A stretch of DNA of 64,000 bases from Asanoa hainanensis. Lineage in GTDB: Bacteria; Actinomycetota; Actinomycetes; Mycobacteriales; Micromonosporaceae. A program made the translations under genes and the position numbers. Below are positions 25,184-34,207 of the stretch, one piece after another (positions within the stretch are counted from its first letter, which is position 1; every line of letters starts with the position of its first letter). A model generated the notes under the pieces. It ran no database searches, was not told where the DNA came from, and was given only the letters and a program-made list of their open reading frames with translations. Location: the NCBI RefSeq assembly GCF_900188485.1, contig NZ_FZPH01000008.1, positions 1-64,000 of the forward strand. Reading direction: 5' to 3'.

Positions 25184-25375
25184 GTGTGGAATCGAGAGCC
25201 GGAGTGGACCGTAGGGACGGTGGTCGCCGTATTGTCGGCGGTGACCGCGATCATTGTCTTTTTGTTGGTCATGGCCATGGGCGGCGGCTTGCGGAGCGTT
25301 GCCGCGATTGGCGCCATCGGCGCGATCGTGAGCGCCGCCCTGCAATTTCTCGACCGTCGCGTCGGTCGGGACTAA
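25184..25375 (+). CDS. small membrane protein
   Basis: 63-residue protein with two hydrophobic helices (VGTVVAVLSAVTAIIVFLLVMA and VAAIGAIGAIVSAALQFL) and a C-terminal RRVGRD. GTG 25184 has the strong GAGGAGG 6-8 bases upstream, which favours it over ATG 25130. No homology recognised. Its stop overlaps the nadE stop by 4 bp on the opposite strand. Confidence 0.6.
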   Translation: MWNREPEWTVGTVVAVLSAVTAIIVFLLVMAMGGGLRSVAAIGAIGAIVSAALQFLDRRVGRD

Positions 25376-27174
25376 GCGCCGGACTGGTCGACCTCGCGCC
25401 AGCGGCTCGTGATCGGTAGGCGGCGGTCGCGGCCGAAGGCCTTGATGGAGATCTTGGTGCCCGGGGCCGCCTGGCGGCGTTTGTATTCCGCCAGGTCGAC
25501 CAGGCGCAGCACCCGGTCCACCAGGGCCGGGTCGTGGCCCGCGGCGATCAGGTCCGCGCGGCCCTGGTCGCCGTCGACGTAGGACAGCAGGATCGCGTCC
25601 AGCTTGTCGTAGTCCGGCAGCGAGTCCGTGTCGAGCTGGTCCGGGCGCAGTTCCGCGCTCGGCGGCTTGGCGATCGAGTTCTCCGGGATCGGCGGCTCCT
25701 CGCCGACCCGCAGGGCCTCGTCGTTGCGCCAGCGGGCGAGTTTCCAGACCAGGGTCTTCGGCACGTCCTTGAGCGGGTTGAAGCCGCCCACCGAGTCGCC
25801 GTACAGGGTCGAGTAGCCGACCGCGAGCTCGCTCTTGTTGCCCGTGGTCAGGACCAGCGGGCCCTCCTGGTTGGAGATCGACATCAGGACGACGCCGCGG
25901 ACGCGGGCCTGGAGGTTCTCCAGGGCCAGGCCCGACAGGGACATCTTCGACTGGAAGCTGTCGACCATCGCCTGGATCTCGTGGATCCGCAGCTCCAGGC
26001 CGGTGCGCTTGGCCATCTCGGCGGCGTCCTCGCGGGAGTGCGTCGACGAGTGCTGGCTCGGCATCGACACTCCTATCACGTCCGCCGCGCCGATCGCGTC
26101 GACGGCGATCGCGCCGACCACCGCGGAGTCGATGCCGCCCGAGAGGCCCAGGACGACCTTGTGGAATCCGTTCTTGCGGACGTAGTCGCGCAGGCCCAGC
26201 ACCAGCGCGCCCCAGACCTCGGCCTCGTCGTCGAGTCGGGTGGCCTGGCCACCGAGCAGCGGCGGCCCGTCCGGCGCCGGGTGCGGGTCGGAGACGTGCA
26301 CCCGCTCGATGCCCATCTGGTCGCCGCCCACCTCGGCCCTGGTCCGCGGCGCGAACGCGGGGGTCGACGGCGGCGGCGGGAGCAGGCCGAGCGGCAGGTC
26401 GAGGTCGTGGATCAGCAGGTGCTCGGCCATCTGCGGCGCCCGGGTCAGCACCTCGCCGTCCGCCGTGACGATCATGGAGTCGCCGTCGAAGACGAGCTCG
26501 TCCTGGCCGCCGACCATGTTGAGGTACGCCACTGTGGCGTTCGCCTCGGCCGCCCGGCGGCGGACCAGGGCCAGTCGGGTGTCGTCCTTGTTGAGCTCGT
26601 AGGGCGAGCCGTTGACGGTGAGCACCAGGCCCACCCCGGCCCGGCGGGCGGCCGTGAACGGGCCGCCGGCCTGCCACATGTCCTCGCAGATGGTCAGCGC
26701 CACGTCGACGCCGTCGATCCGGACCACGACGAGCGTGTTGCCGGGTACGAAATAGCGGTCCTCGTCGAAAACGCCGTAGTTGGGCAGGTGGTGCTTGAAG
26801 TAGCGGGCCGCCACCCGTCCCCGGTGCAGGACCGCCAGCGCGTTGCGGGGGCCGGCGCTCGGGTCGGTCGCGGAGTTGACGGCCGGCGGGCCGTCCGCGT
26901 CGAGGTAGCCGACCACCACCGGGGTCTCGCCGAGCCCGTCGGCGTCGAGGTCCGCGGCCAGTCGCGTCAGCGTGGAGCACGTCGCGGCCAGGAACGACTG
27001 GCGGAAGACCAGGTCTTCTATCGGGTAGCCGGTCAGCATCATCTCGGGGAAGACGACGAGCCGGGAGCCCGCGTCGACGGCTGCGCGCGTGCTGGACCGC
27101 ACGATGGAGGCGTTTCCGGACAGGTCGCCGACCGTCGGGTTCACCTGCGCGAGCGCGATACGCAACGTGGGCAT
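25372..27174 (-). CDS. nadE: glutamine-dependent NAD+ synthetase
   Basis: 600-residue two-domain enzyme. The N-terminal nitrilase-type glutaminase (residues 1-280) carries the Glu of FPEMMLTGYP, the Lys region KHHLPNYGVFDE and the Cys of TICEDMW. The C-terminal ammonia-dependent synthetase has the PP-loop VLGLSGGIDSAVVGAIAVDAIG and SMPSQHSSTHSREDA. It amidates deamido-NAD+ using glutamine nitrogen. It is divergent from glnA2 across a 142-bp interval that contains a GlnR-type operator, so nitrogen control of nadE is possible. Confidence 0.96.
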   Translation of the reverse strand: MPTLRIALAQVNPTVGDLSGNASIVRSSTRAAVDAGSRLVVFPEMMLTGYPIEDLVFRQSFLAATCSTLTRLAADLDADGLGETPVVVGYLDADGPPAVNSATDPSAGPRNALAVLHRGRVAARYFKHHLPNYGVFDEDRYFVPGNTLVVVRIDGVDVALTICEDMWQAGGPFTAARRAGVGLVLTVNGSPYELNKDDTRLALVRRRAAEANATVAYLNMVGGQDELVFDGDSMIVTADGEVLTRAPQMAEHLLIHDLDLPLGLLPPPPSTPAFAPRTRAEVGGDQMGIERVHVSDPHPAPDGPPLLGGQATRLDDEAEVWGALVLGLRDYVRKNGFHKVVLGLSGGIDSAVVGAIAVDAIGAADVIGVSMPSQHSSTHSREDAAEMAKRTGLELRIHEIQAMVDSFQSKMSLSGLALENLQARVRGVVLMSISNQEGPLVLTTGNKSELAVGYSTLYGDSVGGFNPLKDVPKTLVWKLARWRNDEALRVGEEPPIPENSIAKPPSAELRPDQLDTDSLPDYDKLDAILLSYVDGDQGRADLIAAGHDPALVDRVLRLVDLAEYKRRQAAPGTKISIKAFGRDRRLPITSRWREVDQSGA

Positions 27175-27247
27175 ACGTCAATCCTCCCACCCGGCAGCGG
27201 GCCTGAGATCACCACGAACCCGCCGCATCGGCGGGCATCGTCCTACC

Positions 27248-27263
27248 GTAACGTTGCCGTAAC
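27248..27263 (+). promoter_or_regulatory. GlnR-type operator upstream of glnA2 (and nadE)
   Basis: GTAAC (27248-27252), six bases, GTAAC (27259-27263) fits the actinobacterial GlnR consensus GTNAC-N6-GNAAC. It lies 53 bp before the glnA2 start and 73 bp before the nadE start. Confidence 0.65.
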
Positions 27264-27316
27264 GACACCGAGCAACACTGGTCGGCTAGCACACATGCAG
27301 CTCAGAGGGGTTGGCC

Positions 27317-28669
27317 GTGGATCGTCAGCAGGAGTTCGTGCTCCGTACGCTGGAAGAGCGTGACATCCGGTTTGTCCGGTTGTGGTTCACCGACGTCCTG
27401 GGCACGCTCAAAAGCGTCTCGGTAGCCCCCGCTGAGCTGGAGTCCGCGTTCGACGAGGGCATCGGTTTCGACGGCTCGGCGATCGAGGGCTTCGCCCGGG
27501 TCTTCGAGTCCGACATGATCGCGATGCCCGACCCCACGACGTTCCAGGTCTTCCCGTTCGAGGGCGGGGTCAGCGGCGAGAGCGCCCGGATGTTCTGCGA
27601 CGTGCTGCTGCCCGACCGCACGCCGTCCTGGGCCGACCCCCGCCACGTGCTGCGCCGCATGCTCTCCCGGGCGGCCGAGAAGGGCTTCACCTTCTACACC
27701 CACCCGGAGATCGAGTTCTTCCTGCTGGAGGACCGGCCCAACGACGGGTCGGTGCCGGTGCCGGTCGACGCCGGTGGTTACTTCGATCACACCACCCACG
27801 CCGTGGCCCGGGACTTCCGCCGCCAGGCGGTGCTCGCGCTCGAGCGGATCGGCATCTCGGTCGAGTTCAGCCACCACGAGGTCGCCCCCGGCCAGCAGGA
27901 GATCGACCTGCGCTACGCCGACGCGCTGACCACCGCCGACAACATCATGACCTTCCGGCACGTGGTCAAGGAGGTCGCGCTCAGCCACGGCGTCCAGGCG
28001 ACTTTCATGCCCAAGCCGTTCACCGACCAGCCGGGCAGCGGGATGCACACGCACCTGTCGCTGTTCGAGGGCGAGCGCAACGCGTTCCACGACGCGAGCG
28101 ACCCGATGAAGCTGTCGAAGGTCGCCCGCGCGTTCATCGCCGGTCTGCTCGTGCACGCCCGGGAATACACCGCGGTCACCAACCAGTGGGTCAACTCCTA
28201 CAAGCGGCTGTTCCCCCAGGCCCTGCCGGACCGGATCACCGAGTCTCCGGCGTACGTGTGCTGGGGTCACCTCAACCGCTCGGCGCTGGTCCGCGTGCCC
28301 GCCTACGGCAAGCCGAACTCGGCCCGGGTCGAGGTCCGCTCGATCGACTCGGCCGCCAATCCGTACCTCGCCTTCGCGGTCATGCTAGGTGCGGGCCTGA
28401 AGGGCATCGAAGAGGGCTACGAGCTCCCGCCGGGCGCCGAGGACGACGTGTGGGCACTGTCCAATGCGGAGCGCAAGGCCGCCGGCTACGAGACGCTGCC
28501 GGAGAACCTGTCCGAGGCGATCGACGTGATGGCCGGGTCGGAGCTCGTCGCCGAGGTGCTGGGCGAGCACGTCTTCGACTACTTCCTGCGCAACAAGCGC
28601 GCCGAGTGGGAGCAGTACCGGCGCGAGGTCACGCCCTACGAGCGCGAGCGCTACCTCGGGGCTCTCTAG
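27317..28669 (+). CDS. glnA2: glutamine synthetase, GlnA2-type (no adenylylation Tyr)
   Basis: 450-residue type I glutamine synthetase: ATP-dependent ligation of ammonia to glutamate. Landmarks are GFDGSAIEGFARVFESDM, the metal-binding THPEIEFFL, FSHHEVAPGQQEIDLRYADALTTADN, MPKPFTDQPGSGMHTHLSLF (ATP/metal) and NPYLAFAVML. Where GlnA1 has the modified Tyr (NLYDLPPEE-type loop), this protein has DDVWALSNAERK, so it cannot be adenylylated by GlnE. GTG 27317 follows AGAGGGG by 6 bases. The similarity is to the alternative GlnA2 branch of actinobacteria. A terminator hairpin follows. Confidence 0.93.
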   Translation: MDRQQEFVLRTLEERDIRFVRLWFTDVLGTLKSVSVAPAELESAFDEGIGFDGSAIEGFARVFESDMIAMPDPTTFQVFPFEGGVSGESARMFCDVLLPDRTPSWADPRHVLRRMLSRAAEKGFTFYTHPEIEFFLLEDRPNDGSVPVPVDAGGYFDHTTHAVARDFRRQAVLALERIGISVEFSHHEVAPGQQEIDLRYADALTTADNIMTFRHVVKEVALSHGVQATFMPKPFTDQPGSGMHTHLSLFEGERNAFHDASDPMKLSKVARAFIAGLLVHAREYTAVTNQWVNSYKRLFPQALPDRITESPAYVCWGHLNRSALVRVPAYGKPNSARVEVRSIDSAANPYLAFAVMLGAGLKGIEEGYELPPGAEDDVWALSNAERKAAGYETLPENLSEAIDVMAGSELVAEVLGEHVFDYFLRNKRAEWEQYRREVTPYERERYLGAL

Positions 28670-28706
28670 ATCAACATCCCTGACATTTGTCACGGTCGCC
28701 TCGTGA

Positions 28707-28734
28707 CGCGCGGCCCCAGGTCCGGGGCCGCGCG
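28707..28734 (+). terminator. hairpin after glnA2
   Basis: CGCGCGGCCCC and GGGGCCGCGCG are separated by six bases, 37 nt past the stop. Confidence 0.75.
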
Positions 28735-28751
28735 GCCACGAGAGTGGTCCT

Positions 28752-29702
28752 ATGCGAACGGACACTCTCGCGGCTAGCGAGACCACGGGGACCCGCACGC
28801 CGGCCGTACTCCTGCGGGGTCTGACCAAGAAGTTCGGCGCCGTCACCGCGGTGAACCAGCTCGACCTGCGGATCGAGCCCGGTGAGGTGGTCGCGTTCCT
28901 CGGGCCCAACGGCGCCGGGAAGACCACCACCATCGACATGATGCTCGGCCTGGCCCGCCCCACGCAGGGCTCGGTCGAGGTGTACGGGCTGGCGCCGACC
29001 GAGGCCATCAACCAGGGCCGGATCGCGGCCGTGATGCAGACCGGCGGCCTGCTCAAGGACGTGTCCGTCGCCGAGATCGTGCGGATGACGGCGTCGTTCT
29101 TCGCCAACACGCGGCCGGTGGACGAGGTGCTGGAGCGCGCCGGCATCGCCGACATCGCCGACCGCCGGGTGGCCAAGTGCTCCGGCGGCCAGCAGCAGCG
29201 GCTGCGGTTCGCACTGGCGCTGCTGCCCGACCCGGACCTGATGGTCCTGGACGAGCCGACCACGGGGATGGACGTCGAGGGGCGGCGGGACTTCTGGAAC
29301 GCCATCCGCACCGACGCCCAGGCCGGCCGCACGGTGCTGTTCGCGACCCACTACCTGGAAGAGGCGGACGCGTACGCCGACCGGATCGTGCTGATCCGCA
29401 AGGGCCAGGTGGTCGCGGACGGCACCGCGAGCGAGGTCAAGGCGCTGGCCGCCGGCCGGCAGGTCCGGGCGACGCTGCCCGGCGCCGACGAGGTGCGGCT
29501 GGCCGCGCTGCCGGGTGTCGACCGGGCCGAGGTGCGCGGCGAGACGGTGTTGCTGCACACCAACGACTCCGACGGGGTCGCCCGCTACCTGCTGACCCAG
29601 ACCACCGCCCGCGACCTGGAGATCACCTCGCGGAACCTCGAAGACGCCTTCCTGGCCCTGACCAGCGGCGAGGACACCGACCTGGAAGGGGTCTCCCGAT
29701 GA
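28752..29702 (+). CDS. ABC transporter ATP-binding protein (DrrA-like)
   Basis: 316-residue ATPase of the drug/lantibiotic-export type. Walker A is GPNGAGKTTT (about residue 55), the Q-loop is in VMQTGG, the signature is CSGGQQQRLRFA, Walker B is LMVLDEPTTGMD and the switch His is in FATHYLEEADAYADRIV. A 90-residue C-terminal extension contains the DrrA-type regulatory region. It energises the permease encoded next (overlap ATGA). This and the two regulatory genes downstream form a four-gene operon like bacterial cell-envelope-stress modules. Confidence 0.93.
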   Translation: MRTDTLAASETTGTRTPAVLLRGLTKKFGAVTAVNQLDLRIEPGEVVAFLGPNGAGKTTTIDMMLGLARPTQGSVEVYGLAPTEAINQGRIAAVMQTGGLLKDVSVAEIVRMTASFFANTRPVDEVLERAGIADIADRRVAKCSGGQQQRLRFALALLPDPDLMVLDEPTTGMDVEGRRDFWNAIRTDAQAGRTVLFATHYLEEADAYADRIVLIRKGQVVADGTASEVKALAAGRQVRATLPGADEVRLAALPGVDRAEVRGETVLLHTNDSDGVARYLLTQTTARDLEITSRNLEDAFLALTSGEDTDLEGVSR

Positions 29703-30490
29703 CCGCCGCCGCGCTGCCCCGCACCACCGTCGACCGGCGCCCGCCGCTGGGCGGGTTCTCGCTGACGTACCTCGCCCTGGAGATCCGCCGGGTGCTGCGC
29801 AACCGCCGCAGCCTCTTCTTCATCCTGATCATGCCGGCGGTGTTCTTCCTGCTCTTCGGCCTGCCGCAGAAGGGCCAGAACATCGACCAGGCCAACAGCG
29901 CCGCCGCCATCGCGTACATCATGATCAGTTTGGCCGTGTACGGCGCGATGACCGCGTCGACGGCCACCGGTGGCGCGGTCGCGGTGGAGCGGGCCCAGGG
30001 CTGGAGCCGCCAGCTCCGGCTGACCCCGCTGCGGCCCCCGGCGTACGTGGCGACCAAGGTCCTCTCCGCCCTGTCGCTCAGCCTGCTCTCGGTGCTCGTC
30101 GAGTTCGTGGTCGGCTCGATCGGCGGCGTGCGGATGCCGGCGCACGTCTGGCTGCTCGCGGGCCTCGGCGCGTGGCTCGGCTCGCTGGTCTTCGCCGCGC
30201 TCGGCCTGTTCGTCGGCTACCTGGCGCCGGCGGAGAACGTGATGCAGTTCATGGGCCCGATCCTGGCCCTGCTCGCGCTGTTCGGCGGCCTGTTCGTGCC
30301 GCTGGAGGTGCTGCCGCACGTGATGCGGACGATCGCGAAGTTCACGCCGGTGTACGGGGTCGGCTCCATCGCGCGCAGCCCGCTCACGCACGACTTCAGC
30401 TGGGTGGCCGTGCTCAACGTGGTGGGCTGGACGGCCTTCTTCGGCCTGGGCGCCGCCCTGCTCTTCCGCCGCGACACCGCCCGCGTCTGA
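29699..30490 (+). CDS. ABC-2 type permease
   Basis: 263-residue membrane subunit with six predicted helices (FFILIMPAVFFLLFGL, IAYIMISLAVYGAMT, and later segments) and the ABC-2 loop ERAQGWSRQLRLTPLRPPAYVATK. It partners the upstream ATPase to export an unknown lipophilic or peptide substrate. ATG 29699 overlaps the preceding stop. It is followed by a sensor kinase gene starting 21 nt later. Confidence 0.9.
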   Translation: MTAAALPRTTVDRRPPLGGFSLTYLALEIRRVLRNRRSLFFILIMPAVFFLLFGLPQKGQNIDQANSAAAIAYIMISLAVYGAMTASTATGGAVAVERAQGWSRQLRLTPLRPPAYVATKVLSALSLSLLSVLVEFVVGSIGGVRMPAHVWLLAGLGAWLGSLVFAALGLFVGYLAPAENVMQFMGPILALLALFGGLFVPLEVLPHVMRTIAKFTPVYGVGSIARSPLTHDFSWVAVLNVVGWTAFFGLGAALLFRRDTARV

Positions 30491-30511
30491 AACGGCGCTA
30501 GCGTGTTCGGC

Positions 30512-31687
30512 ATGACGGTCACGTCCCCGACGGCCGGCCCGGTTCCCGCCGGGCCGGCCCCGGCGCGTCCGGGAGAGGCGGGCCTGTCCGCGATGCCGAA
30601 GCCGAGCCCGTTCTTCCAGCGCGGCTTCGGCTGGCTGGTCGGCTCGGTCTGGCTCTTCTACCTCGGCCAGCCGCTCGGCACGATCCTCGACCACCCTGGC
30701 GGCTTCGCGAAGTGGTTCAGCCTCACCGCCCTGGTGCTGTTCGCGCTCTCGTACGTCCTGGTGTTCCTGTGGACCCGGCGCGCCCATATCGAGCAGCGCC
30801 AGCCGCGGATGCGCGACGGGTTCGCCTGGCTCGCCGTCACGCTGGTGCTCGGCCTCGCGATGATCCCCGGTGCGGGCGGCGACTGGATGGTCGGCCTCGT
30901 CTACATCGCGGCGTCAGCGATCATGGTGTTGCCGCCCCGGGTCGCCGTGCCGGTCGTGGTGGTGGTCGCCACGCAACCCCTGCTGCTGCCGGTGTTCGTG
31001 CCGGGCTGGAAGCACGAGAACGGGTTGTTCTTCTCGATCGTGCTGGCCGCGTTCGCGATGTTCGGCGTGACCCGGATGATCGACCACAACATGCGGCTGA
31101 CCGCGGCCAACCGGGAGATCGCCCGGCTCGCGGTCGCCGAGGAGCGCGCCCGCGCGGCCCGCGACCTGCACGACATCCTCGGCCACTCGCTCACCGTGAT
31201 CACCATCAAGGCCGAGCTCGCCGGCCGCCTGCTGCCGGGCGCGCCGGACCGCGCGAAGGCCGAGGTCGACGACATGGAGCGGCTGGCCCGGGAGGCCCTC
31301 GCGGACATCCGGCGCACGGTCGGCGCCTACCGCGAGGTGTGTCTCGACGAGGAGCTGGCCAGCGCGGTGTCCGCATTGTCCGCGGCCGGCATCGAGGCGC
31401 AGGTGCCGCGCTCGGCGGACGTGCCCGAGCCGCGCGGCACGCTGTTCAGCTGGGCCGTCCGCGAGGGCGTGACCAACGTGGTCCGGCACAGCGGCGCGAC
31501 CCGCTGCGTGATCACCGTGCGCCGGGACGAGGTGGAGATCGCCGACAACGGCCGCGGCCCCGGCGACGGCACCGGTGGCTCCGGGCTGCGCGGCCTGCGC
31601 GAGCGGGCCGAGGCGTGCGGGGGACAGCTGTCCGTCGGTCGGGCGCCCGGCTCCGGGTTCGTGCTGCGGGTCAGCGTGCCGGCGTGA
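30512..31687 (+). CDS. DesK/LiaS-like histidine kinase
   Basis: 391-residue sensor kinase. Five or so hydrophobic segments occupy residues 40-190 and form the membrane sensor. HisKA_3 dimerisation: ARAARDLHDILGHSLTVITIKAELA, with the phospho-accepting His near residue 218. The ATPase lobe has EGVTNVVRHSGATRC (N box) and the IADNGRGPGDGTGGSGLRGLRERAEACGG glycine-rich box. It phosphorylates the next-encoded response regulator, to which it is coupled (GTGA overlap). ATG 30512 is chosen over GTG 30503, which lacks a ribosome binding site. Confidence 0.92.
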   Translation: MTVTSPTAGPVPAGPAPARPGEAGLSAMPKPSPFFQRGFGWLVGSVWLFYLGQPLGTILDHPGGFAKWFSLTALVLFALSYVLVFLWTRRAHIEQRQPRMRDGFAWLAVTLVLGLAMIPGAGGDWMVGLVYIAASAIMVLPPRVAVPVVVVVATQPLLLPVFVPGWKHENGLFFSIVLAAFAMFGVTRMIDHNMRLTAANREIARLAVAEERARAARDLHDILGHSLTVITIKAELAGRLLPGAPDRAKAEVDDMERLAREALADIRRTVGAYREVCLDEELASAVSALSAAGIEAQVPRSADVPEPRGTLFSWAVREGVTNVVRHSGATRCVITVRRDEVEIADNGRGPGDGTGGSGLRGLRERAEACGGQLSVGRAPGSGFVLRVSVPA

Positions 31688-32301
31688 GCGACGCGCTGAT
31701 CCGGGTGCTGCTCGCCGACGACCAGGCCCTCGTCCGAGGTGCGCTGGCCGCCCTGCTGTCGCTGGAGCCCGACCTGGAGGTCGTCGCCGAGGTGGGTCGC
31801 GGCGACGAGGTGGTCGACGCGGCCCGGCGGACCGCGCCCGACGTGGCGCTGCTCGACGTCGAGATGCCGGGCGCCGACGGGATCGCCGCGACCGCGGCCC
31901 TGGCCGAGGCCGTGCCCGGCTGCCGGGTCCTGGTGGTCACCACGTTCGGGCGACCCGGCTATCTCCGGCGAGCGATGGAGGCCGGCGCCAGCGGCTTCGT
32001 CGTCAAGGACACCCCGGCCCGGCAGCTCGCCGAGGCCGTCCGCCGCGTGCACGCCGGCCTGCGGGTGGTCGACCCGTCGCTGGCCGCCGAGACGCTGGTC
32101 GCCGGGCGCAGCCCGCTCACCGCGCGGGAGACCGACGTGCTGCGCGCCGCCCGCGACGGCGGCACGGTCGCCGACCTGGCGGCCGTCGTGCACCTCTCGG
32201 AGGGCACCGTCCGCAACCACCTGTCGGCGGCCATCGGCAAGACCGGCGCGCGTACCCGGGCCGAGGCGGTCCGGATCGCGGAACAGAACGGCTGGCTGTG
32301 A
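31684..32301 (+). CDS. NarL/DesR-like LuxR-type response regulator
   Basis: 205-residue response regulator. The receiver has the acidic pair in LLADDQALVRG and the phospho-acceptor Asp58 in DVALLDVEMPG, then KDTP with the conserved Lys. The C-terminal LuxR HTH is LTARETDVLRAARDGGTVADLAAVVHLSEGTVRNHLSAAIGKTGARTRAEAVRIA. It likely activates its own ABC operon upon envelope stress, as in related modules. GTG 31684 overlaps the kinase stop. Confidence 0.93.
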   Translation: MSDALIRVLLADDQALVRGALAALLSLEPDLEVVAEVGRGDEVVDAARRTAPDVALLDVEMPGADGIAATAALAEAVPGCRVLVVTTFGRPGYLRRAMEAGASGFVVKDTPARQLAEAVRRVHAGLRVVDPSLAAETLVAGRSPLTARETDVLRAARDGGTVADLAAVVHLSEGTVRNHLSAAIGKTGARTRAEAVRIAEQNGWL

Positions 32302-32545
32302 GGAGCTGATCCCGCTCCCGGCGGGCGTCGGCGCGTAGGTCGCCGTCGATGGTTACGGACGTTGTCGGCCATGCGTCCGCCATTCGTTTGCGATCTTGAA
32401 AACGGCCTCGAAGCGCAGGTCACCGGCGGTGTGGGCGCGGCATTCGGTGCGGTGGAACGCCATCCGGCCTGCCGCGAACGGGGGCCGGTGGGGTTCCATG
32501 ACCACGCGCGGGCCCGCCGCGCAGCACCACCGCGGGAGACCCACT

Positions 32546-33400
32546 GTGATCGAGTTCCGAATCCTCGGCCCGTTGACCCTCTGGTCAGGGCACGACTACG
32601 AGCCTGTCCGTGGCAAAAGGCATCGCCGGATCCTCGCGGCGATGCTGGCCACCACCAACCATCCGGTGTCCATCGAGCGACTGGTCGACACCGTCTGGGA
32701 CGACTCACCACCGGCAACGGCGGTGCAGCAGGTCCAGAACTGCATCGGCTCGCTCCGGCGGTCGCTGAACCATCTCCAGCACCGCCCGAGGCTGTCCCGG
32801 ATGTCGTCCGGGTACGCGTTGATCGTCAACGCCGACGCGCTCGACGCGGCCGTCTTCCGCTCCCTGTCGCAGGAGGCCGAGTCGCTCGCGAAGGATGGCG
32901 ACCTCGAGGGCGCCTCCGCCGTGCTCCGCCGCGCGATCGACCTGTGGCAGGGTGACCCGTTCGAAGACGTGGGCTCGATGGCACTGTCCGGCGTCGCGGT
33001 GCAGCTCGAAGAGCTGCGGGTGCGGGCGCTCGAGCACTACGCGCGGCTGGAGCTCGCCCTCGGCCGTCACCACAACCTCGTCGCGGACCTGTCGGTGTGG
33101 ACCGCGCAGCGGCCGTACGACGAGGGTCTGCACGGGCATCTGGCGGTCGCGCTGGCGCGGAGCGGACGCACGGCCGAGGCGTTGCGCCTGGTGCACGACC
33201 TGAGGTCGCGCCTGCGGGCGGACCTGGGAATCTCCAGCAGCGCGGCGATCGACGCGGTCCACGCCGGGCTGCTCCGGGTGGAGCCGCCGAACCTGCCGCA
33301 CCCGGGCGGAGTGGTCGTCGAGCGCCGGGTCGTCGAGGCATTGGGGCTGGCGGTCAGCCAGTTGAACGCCGTCCTCGACGTCCTTCGCGTCTCGATGTGA
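32546..33400 (+). CDS. SARP/BTAD-family transcriptional regulator
   Basis: 284-residue regulator. The N-terminal winged helix (VIEFRILGPLTLWSGHDYEPVRGKRHRRILAAMLATTNHPVSIERLVDTVWDDSPPATAVQQVQNCIGSLRR) is an OmpR-type DNA-binding domain of SARP proteins. The BTAD domain follows (LDAAVFRSLSQEAESLAKDGDLEGASAVLRRAIDLWQGDPFEDV...). Short SARPs activate secondary-metabolite or secreted-protein genes by binding heptameric direct repeats. GTG 32546 follows GGGAG. The secreted DUF2690 gene immediately downstream is a likely target. Confidence 0.9.
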   Translation: MIEFRILGPLTLWSGHDYEPVRGKRHRRILAAMLATTNHPVSIERLVDTVWDDSPPATAVQQVQNCIGSLRRSLNHLQHRPRLSRMSSGYALIVNADALDAAVFRSLSQEAESLAKDGDLEGASAVLRRAIDLWQGDPFEDVGSMALSGVAVQLEELRVRALEHYARLELALGRHHNLVADLSVWTAQRPYDEGLHGHLAVALARSGRTAEALRLVHDLRSRLRADLGISSSAAIDAVHAGLLRVEPPNLPHPGGVVVERRVVEALGLAVSQLNAVLDVLRVSM

Positions 33401-33435
33401 ACAGAGCCGTTACCGAGGAGATGGCAGAACGGTGA

Positions 33436-33450
33436 TGACGGTGTGACGGT
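33436..33450 (+). promoter_or_regulatory. direct repeat TGACGGT x2 upstream of the DUF2690 gene
   Basis: TGACGGT at 33436-33442 and 33444-33450 repeats with an 8-bp period in the interval between the SARP gene and its neighbour. SARP sites are direct heptamers, usually 11 bp apart, so the spacing is atypical. Confidence 0.25.
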
Positions 33451-33508
33451 CCATTCCATGCTGTCGATGCGGCAGCCGGCCGTGCTTAGCGACACGCAAG
33501 GAGATGCG

Positions 33509-34051
33509 ATGCGCACCAAACGCTTCATCGGCGCCCTGATCGGCGCTGTCACCCTCGCAACGGGCCTGCTGACCGGGGCCACTCCGGCCGCCGCGAAGCC
33601 AGTGGGACCGTCGCTGTCGGCCGCTGCGCAAGCGGAGATCGCGTCGGGGAACGCCGTCTACATCGATGCCGCGACCTTGGCGGCCACTGGTTGTGGCAGC
33701 GCATGCGACGGAAAGAACCCCTACTCTTTCAAGGTCTACTACTCCGGTTCGTCCTACCGGTACTGCTACGACGACCGGCGGACGGTGGAGTACCAGAACC
33801 CCGCCGCCGGCTTCCCGAAGCTGGAGCTGCTCGCGAGCGCGGCGTGCCGCACCGCCTGGACGCGGCTCACTCCCGCGGGCGCGACGGTGCCGCGCATCGA
33901 GAGCTACACCACCTCGGGCGCGCTCCGCACGTCGTATCACGGCTTCGTGCAGAGCAACTGGACCCAGATGGTGAACGGGGCCGGTTATGGGCAGAAGGCA
34001 TGCATGAGCCAGGGTTCCACCGCCGCCTGCACTTTCAAGTACTTCATGTAA
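33509..34051 (+). CDS. secreted DUF2690-family protein
   Basis: 180-residue secreted protein. Signal peptide residues 1-30 (FIGALIGAVTLATGLLTGATPAAA). The DUF2690 pattern is CGSACDGKNPYSF, with paired Cys residues, then ASAACRTAWTRLTP, and the C-terminus has ACMSQGSTAACTF. Disulfide-bonded, extracellular, role unknown. ATG 33509 has AAGGAG just upstream. It follows the SARP gene by 108 bp and is closed by a perfect hairpin, so it is a discrete unit. Confidence 0.85.
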   Translation: MRTKRFIGALIGAVTLATGLLTGATPAAAKPVGPSLSAAAQAEIASGNAVYIDAATLAATGCGSACDGKNPYSFKVYYSGSSYRYCYDDRRTVEYQNPAAGFPKLELLASAACRTAWTRLTPAGATVPRIESYTTSGALRTSYHGFVQSNWTQMVNGAGYGQKACMSQGSTAACTFKYFM

Positions 34052-34070
34052 TCGGGGCAGCCGCTACGAA

Positions 34071-34102
34071 GGCGACCTCCGGGCATACGCCCGGAGGTCG
34101 CC
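34071..34102 (+). terminator. perfect hairpin after the DUF2690 gene
   Basis: GGCGACCTCCGGGC pairs with GCCCGGAGGTCGCC around a 4-nt loop and is followed by TTT. Confidence 0.9.
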
Positions 34103-34207
34103 TTTCACGTGGGGGCCACCGGGTGAGTTCGTACGACGGTGATAGATCGATGAATGTGTTGCTGACAATCGACTCCCGAATCCGTTGTCCAGGGAGGCAG
34201 AAAGTCC

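Noticed and set aside
25534-27363. 609-codon plus-strand open frame
   Set aside because: Antisense to nadE, with typical Arg/Gly/Val shadow composition.
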